From positions 1-51,178 of the IMG/VR virus record IMGVR_UViG_3300010430_000066: 51,178 nt of DNA. One strand, given 5' to 3'. Source of the DNA: a virus. Below, piece by piece: positions 48,447 through 51,178 of the stretch; position 1 is the stretch's first letter, and the number at the start of each line of letters is the position of its first letter. Below the pieces are notes generated by a model. The model was not told the DNA's origin and did not search any database. It worked only from the letters and a program-made list of their open reading frames with translations. The translations under genes were made by a program, and so were the position numbers.

Positions 48447-48518
48447 CCTTTCGTTGCAACTTCAAGTTATGAGAATTTGAAAATGATGTCAACAATTATT
48501 ATTGACAATTTTAGTCAA
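48447..48518 (-). promoter_or_regulatory. Leftward early promoter with two operator palindromes
   Basis: On the minus strand TTGACTAAAATTGTCAA (48518-48502) is a full TTGAC-N7-GTCAA palindrome. TTGACATCATTTTCAA (48492-48477) is an imperfect second copy; its TTGACA is the -35, with TAACTT 17 bp downstream as -10. Five bases on, TGCAACGAAAGGA begins the transcript. Two operators within 42 bp suggest cooperative repressor binding, as at phage early promoters. Confidence 0.7.
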
Positions 48519-48528
48519 ATGGTATTAG
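48502..48528 (+). promoter_or_regulatory. Candidate rightward early promoter
   Basis: On the plus strand the same palindrome gives TTGACA (48502-48507), and TGGTATTAG (48520-48528) is an extended -10 with a short 15-bp spacing. It would start the transcript through the structured leader to 48662. A repressor on this palindrome would block both directions. Confidence 0.45.
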
Positions 48529-48537
48529 TGTTGTTTT

Positions 48538-48641
48538 AAGGGTGTTGCGGGATGATTGAATCCACAGGAACACAAAGCGCAGTAATAAGTTTTCTACGGA
48601 TAAACAGCAAGCGGTTGTCAGGTTGCGATGGCCAACACCTT
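48538..48641 (+). other. Rightward leader with a closing stem
   Basis: AAGGGTGTTG (48538-48547) can pair with CAACACCTT (48633-48641) with one bulged G, enclosing about 85 bases. The enclosed part has no gene. AGGAGAAG follows as ribosome site for the ATG at 48662. It may be a leader structure controlling the first rightward gene; weak evidence. Confidence 0.33.
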
Positions 48642-48661
48642 ATATTTAACAGGAGAAGAAT

Positions 48662-48928
48662 ATGACTAAAGACGTAAATGCGCTTGATTTAATTAATGAT
48701 CGTGTCTATCGCGGAAATTATGCCGTTGATGTTTGGCCGGATAAATTTGCAATTATTATTGATGCAGGTCACGTAAAAACAGTCTCAGAGTTTTGTAAGA
48801 AACATAAAATTGACATTACGATAATGTCCAGAGTGCTGTCTTGCAAAAGGCTTCCTTCAAAAAAATATTTTGAAAAAGTTAATGCGGCCATTGCCAGTTA
48901 TATTGGTGATGATGAATACTGTGGATAA
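48662..48928 (+). CDS. Small Cro-like helix-turn-helix candidate
   Basis: 88 residues with AGGAGAAG upstream. VKTVSEFCKKHKIDITIMSRVLSCKRLPSKKYFEKVNAAI can be read as a helix-turn-helix (helix, turn KID, recognition helix ITIMSRVL) followed by a helix. It is the first gene on the rightward side of the divergent control region, where Cro-type regulators are found. The motif is not strong enough to name a family. Confidence 0.6.
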   Translation: MTKDVNALDLINDRVYRGNYAVDVWPDKFAIIIDAGHVKTVSEFCKKHKIDITIMSRVLSCKRLPSKKYFEKVNAAIASYIGDDEYCG

Positions 48929-49058
48929 GAGTGTTGATATTTTTAGTATAAGCCTGTTTATCGTTTTGTTGGTAATTGTCCTGTGTGTAAGTCAGGTTTT
49001 TATCCATTGGTTGTACAGAGTTATACAGAGTTATACACATGGCCTTATCAGGCTGTGA
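48912..49058 (+). CDS. Small membrane protein (48 aa)
   Basis: The ATG at 48912 (or 48909) lies inside the end of the previous gene. One hydrophobic segment at about 10-32 (FSISLFIVLLVIVLCVSQVFIHWLY) with a short basic tail (RVIQSYTHGLIRL). The tail is coded by a direct repeat, ACAGAGTTAT twice (49015-49034). Function unknown. Confidence 0.5.
   Translation: MNTVDKSVDIFSISLFIVLLVIVLCVSQVFIHWLYRVIQSYTHGLIRL
48920..49039. other. Cluster of DnaA-box-like sites (possible origin)
   Basis: TGTGGATAA (48920-48928) is the exact complement of TTATCCACA. TTATCCATT (49000-49008), TTATACAGA (49021-49029) and TTATACACA (49031-49039, fits TTATNCACA) follow. An AT-rich stretch (49083-49145) with CTTATTAAAT twice lies next to them. 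A host-dependent origin here is plausible but the boxes also fall in coding sequence. Confidence 0.3.
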
Positions 49059-49145
49059 GTAATGCGTCAGCATTGTTTTTGGCAGACTTATTAAATGCAC
49101 AACATACAAATATCAACCTTATTAAATAAAAGGATTTATATATAG

Positions 49146-49352
49146 ATGACACAAGTAACACAAGAGCAAGCATTAGAGGCGGTACAGCAAGTTGATTTTT
49201 GTCTTAAAGAGTTCATGAAAGACAATGTCAACATTTCTTATGTAGAAGATGCCATTGGCTGGTTTAAAACCCTCAGCCAATACATAGAGGGGCGTGAGTT
49301 GTTTATCCCATGCCCTGAGGGTACAGCCCCAGCTATATCAAGGGCAACATAA
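49146..49352 (+). CDS. Short paralogue of the following DUF551-type gene
   Basis: 68 residues. The first 11 shared codons (VTQEQALEA) and the later QYIEG match the next gene at the DNA level: 28 identical bases (49153-49180 and 49373-49400) and 18 identical bases (49276-49293 and 49466-49483). It then leaves the pattern and ends SRAT. It lacks the C-terminal DUF551 domain. A partial duplicate; function unknown. Confidence 0.6.
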   Translation: MTQVTQEQALEAVQQVDFCLKEFMKDNVNISYVEDAIGWFKTLSQYIEGRELFIPCPEGTAPAISRAT

Positions 49353-49368
49353 CATCGGAGGACATCAC

Positions 49369-49704
49369 ATGAAAGTAACACAAGAGCAAGCATTAGAGGC
49401 TTTGGATAAAATCGAGGACGTTTGCCAAAACTTAAAGCGCACATTGCAAAATGTTCAAACAATACGCCAATACATAGAGGGGCAGGGATGGCAGGACATC
49501 GAGAGTGCGCCAAAAGATGAAACGGTAATAATTTGTTTTGATGAGCCGTTTTTTGGAGAAATGACCAAAGAGACTTTTTACGGCTACTATGACAGTGAAG
49601 ACAATGATTGGTTTTTTAAAGCTCCTTGGTCAGTAAATCCAATAAAAGCGCATCGTGTAACCCACTGGCAACCCCTTCCAGAACCACCAAAGGAGAGTGA
49701 ATAG
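49369..49704 (+). CDS. DUF551-domain protein
   Basis: 111 residues from the ATG at 49369, with GGAGGA upstream. An N-terminal helix (VTQEQALEALDKIEDVCQNLKRTLQNVQTIRQYIEG) precedes the DUF551 domain WQDIESAPKDETVIICFDEPFFGE...THWQPLPEPP (about 43-107). DUF551 is common in phage and prophage early regions; role unknown. It is followed by the next gene without a gap. Confidence 0.82.
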   Translation: MKVTQEQALEALDKIEDVCQNLKRTLQNVQTIRQYIEGQGWQDIESAPKDETVIICFDEPFFGEMTKETFYGYYDSEDNDWFFKAPWSVNPIKAHRVTHWQPLPEPPKESE

Positions 49705-49989
49705 ATGGCAATAGATAAAGCGATAGAAGCGTTAGAAGGATCAATCAAGCTGATAGGCCGTAAGGTGATATCAAACGTCATGCCGAAAGAGCAGGAAGCC
49801 AATTACGAAGCACTCCAAGCCCTACGCGATATGCAAGAGGTGGATGTTGCCAAAGCGAAAGAAGAATACGAAGCGCGCATAAATGGAGCGTTATTCTCAG
49901 GCAATAAGAGGCAGTACGAAGAGGCCAAAACAAAACTTGAGTCTATTGAGCTAATCGCAAAAGACTACCACCTAATCAGAAAGGAATAA
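49705..49989 (+). CDS. Hypothetical helical protein
   Basis: 94 residues, with GGAGAGTGAATAG upstream. Helical and charged (KAIEALEGSIKLIGRKVISNVMPKEQEANYEALQALRDMQEVDVAKAKEEYEARINGALFSGNKRQYEEAKTKLESIELIAKDYH). Not recognised. It shares one base with the next start (TAATG). Confidence 0.66.
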   Translation: MAIDKAIEALEGSIKLIGRKVISNVMPKEQEANYEALQALRDMQEVDVAKAKEEYEARINGALFSGNKRQYEEAKTKLESIELIAKDYHLIRKE

Positions 49990-50138
49990 TGATGTGTGCC
50001 TCTGTACGTGAAGACGACCTAGACTATGACCAAGATACGCAAATATCTTTAAGGGACATAAACTACGACCACAACCACACGGAATCAATCTACACACCAA
50101 AGGGGCAAGGTAATGAGCAAGCCAAAGAGTCAATATAA
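49989..50138 (+). CDS. Small acidic hypothetical protein (49 aa)
   Basis: The ATG at 49989 overlaps the previous stop (TAATG), with GAAAGGAA upstream. Asp/Asn/Tyr-rich (REDDLDYDQDTQISLRDINYDHNHTESIY) and likely disordered. It overlaps the VRR-NUC gene by 26 nt, which links their translation. Function unknown. Confidence 0.5.
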   Translation: MMCASVREDDLDYDQDTQISLRDINYDHNHTESIYTPKGQGNEQAKESI

Positions 50139-50553
50139 TCATCCAAAAGCAAAAAAGCGTATGAAGCGGCCGGAGCAAAGACTGCAGATTGGTATTATGA
50201 ATTTTGCACGCAGGCTTATGAATATTCAGAAATATGAGACGTTTCTTATATATCATACGCCTAATGGGGGAGGCCGCTCAAAGGCAGAGGCGGGAATATT
50301 TAAGGCCATGGGTGTTATGGCTGGTGTTGCTGATCTGACAATGCTCCTGCCTCCAAATACTGTGTGCGATGTGCCGCAAACAATTTTTATTGAGGTTAAG
50401 GCAAAAAACGAAGATTTAAGCGATGCACAGATATGGTTTGAGGATAGGGTCACAGCATATGGCTTTCCATACTACATCATTGAGGCGGTTGATGAAGGGG
50501 ATGCGCTTGATCAGTGGATTAAAATAGCAGCAAAGCATGGAGTAAGGTTTTGA
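50113..50553 (+). CDS. VRR-NUC domain nuclease
   Basis: 146 residues. After a basic N-terminus, RPEQRLQIGIMNFARRLM carries the first acidic residue, HTPNGGGRSKAEAGIFKAMGVMAGVADLTMLLP is the signature segment with its catalytic Asp, and FIEVKAKNEDLSDAQIWFEDRVTAYGFPYYII carries the E-x-K motif and Gln. VRR-NUC is a PD-(D/E)XK family; stand-alone phage versions are thought to act as structure-specific nucleases such as Holliday-junction resolvases. It overlaps the TTG start of the C5-methyltransferase. Confidence 0.92.
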   Translation: MSKPKSQYNHPKAKKRMKRPEQRLQIGIMNFARRLMNIQKYETFLIYHTPNGGGRSKAEAGIFKAMGVMAGVADLTMLLPPNTVCDVPQTIFIEVKAKNEDLSDAQIWFEDRVTAYGFPYYIIEAVDEGDALDQWIKIAAKHGVRF

Positions 50554-51178
50554 GAAAATTAAGGGTTCTTGATCTTTTTAGTGGAATAGGAGGTTTTAGC
50601 CTTGGGCTTGAAAGGGCAGGGATGGAAACAGTTGCTTTCTGTGAAATAGATGAATTTTGTCAAAAAGTTTTAAAAAAAAATTGGCCTGATGTTCCGATTT
50701 TCAACGATGTGAGGAGTTTAGATTATGACGGATCAATTGACGTTATTTGCGGTGGATACCCTTGTCAGCCATTCAGTCTTGCCGGGAACAGAAAAGGCGC
50801 GGAAGATGACCGCCACCTCTGGTCAGCTATGTTTGGCCTCATCCAAAAGCACAGGCCGCGTTGGGTTATTGGAGAAAATGTTGCTGGACACATTAGCATG
50901 GGGATCGACAGTGTGCTTACTGACTTGGAGAGTGAGTTTTACACCACAAGGGCATTTATTATTCCGGCTTGTGCCGTCAACGCCCCGCACAGAAGAGATA
51001 GAGTATGGATTGTGGCCAACGCCAAGAGCAAACAAGGTACATCCACCAATAACAAACGAGAACAGGGAACAGCTTGCCAATCGGAACAAAGCGAATCTAG
51101 AGGAAGAAATAGCAGGATATTGCGGGGATGCGATTGGGAATTTGAACCCGCAGTGGGTAGAGTGGTTAATGGGGTTCC
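50550..51178 (+). CDS. DNA (cytosine-5) methyltransferase, N-terminal part (continues at base 1)
   Basis: The TTG at 50550 overlaps the previous TGA, with GGAG about eight bases upstream. Motif I RVLDLFSGIGGFSLGLERAG binds AdoMet; GGYPCQPFS is the catalytic motif IV with its Cys near residue 75; GENVAGH is motif VI; HRRDRVWIVANA is motif VIII. The window ends within the target-recognition region, and the gene finishes at 238. The full protein of about 247 residues is short for the family because the recognition region is only about 50 residues. It should make 5-methylcytosine in phage DNA. Confidence 0.92.
   Translation, partial: MRKLRVLDLFSGIGGFSLGLERAGMETVAFCEIDEFCQKVLKKNWPDVPIFNDVRSLDYDGSIDVICGGYPCQPFSLAGNRKGAEDDRHLWSAMFGLIQKHRPRWVIGENVAGHISMGIDSVLTDLESEFYTTRAFIIPACAVNAPHRRDRVWIVANAKSKQGTSTNNKREQGTACQSEQSESRGRNSRILRGCDWEFEPAVGRVVNGV
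51056..51178. repeat. Terminal direct repeat, right copy (contig closure)
   Basis: Identical to bases 1-123; see the left copy. When counting genome length, one copy should be removed. Confidence 0.93.

Noticed and set aside
49146-49483. Possible CRISPR-like array from the repeated 28- and 18-base blocks
   Set aside because: Only two copies of each, within coding genes and explained by gene duplication; no regular spacer pattern.

Overview
The window looks like one complete, circularly closed genome of a short-tailed phage (podovirus). The first 123 bases repeat exactly as the last 123 (51056-51178), and a cytosine methyltransferase gene runs off the right end and finishes at the left end, so the real unit is about 51,055 bp. 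The virion genes are T7/BPP-1-like: small and large terminase, a one-piece head-tail connector portal, Bbp19-like protein, scaffold, major capsid protein, tail tubular proteins A and B, and three internal virion proteins, the last being 3153 residues. Several genes point to an alphaproteobacterial host: a GapR (DUF2312) homologue, a LexA-type winged-helix protein, a cold-shock protein with a PDDGGRDVFVHVSAF core, and a repressor with the FQQVQKYEKGINR helix-turn-helix. The sequence is moderately AT-rich by eye; no composition was computed.

Layout. A divergent control region lies near 48.44-48.66 kb. From it a leftward early operon (minus strand, 48437 down to 41651) carries many small proteins, a coiled-coil protein, a repressor plus PcfJ-like pair, a RecE-like PD-(D/E)XK nuclease, and Cys-rich proteins. 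The rightward early genes run from 48662 through the contig junction to about 10.1 kb: small proteins, a VRR-NUC nuclease, two overlapping DNA methyltransferases, a long string of tightly overlapping tiny genes, LexA-like, GapR, cold-shock, KTSC, zinc-ribbon and DUF1508 proteins, and a deoxyribosyltransferase-like enzyme. Late genes follow on the plus strand: terS (10.2 kb), a receptor-binding block with an SGNH esterase (11.4-14.5 kb), a small membrane/lipoprotein cluster (14.6-15.3 kb), terL, portal, scaffold, capsid, tail and ejection proteins, a fibre, and a lysis cassette (40.4-41.5 kb). The two transcription units converge at about 41.55 kb, where there is a strong terminator.

How it works together. 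No RNA polymerase, DNA polymerase, primase, helicase or integrase was recognised, so the phage probably depends on host RNA polymerase and the host replisome. Three promoters (upstream of 1005, 44512 and 48437) share a 17-bp palindrome TTGAC-N7-GTCAA that overlaps the -35 box, plus an almost invariant transcript start TGCAACGAAAG. This looks like a phage-specific repressor regulon. A fourth copy of the transcript-start element sits without a gene at the convergent terminator.

Most notable items: the regulon; a transglycosylase gene whose C-terminal two-membrane-segment holin-like domain has its own ideal internal ribosome site; a repressor/PcfJ-like pair bounded by a terminator and a promoter; the polyvalent ejected protein with two HExxH motifs; a chain of small gene cassettes joined at one repeated ACGATGAGTGA junction; a structured, repeat-containing leader before the capsid gene; and several other possible structured RNAs. 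All function calls come from reading motifs; no database search or folding program was run.
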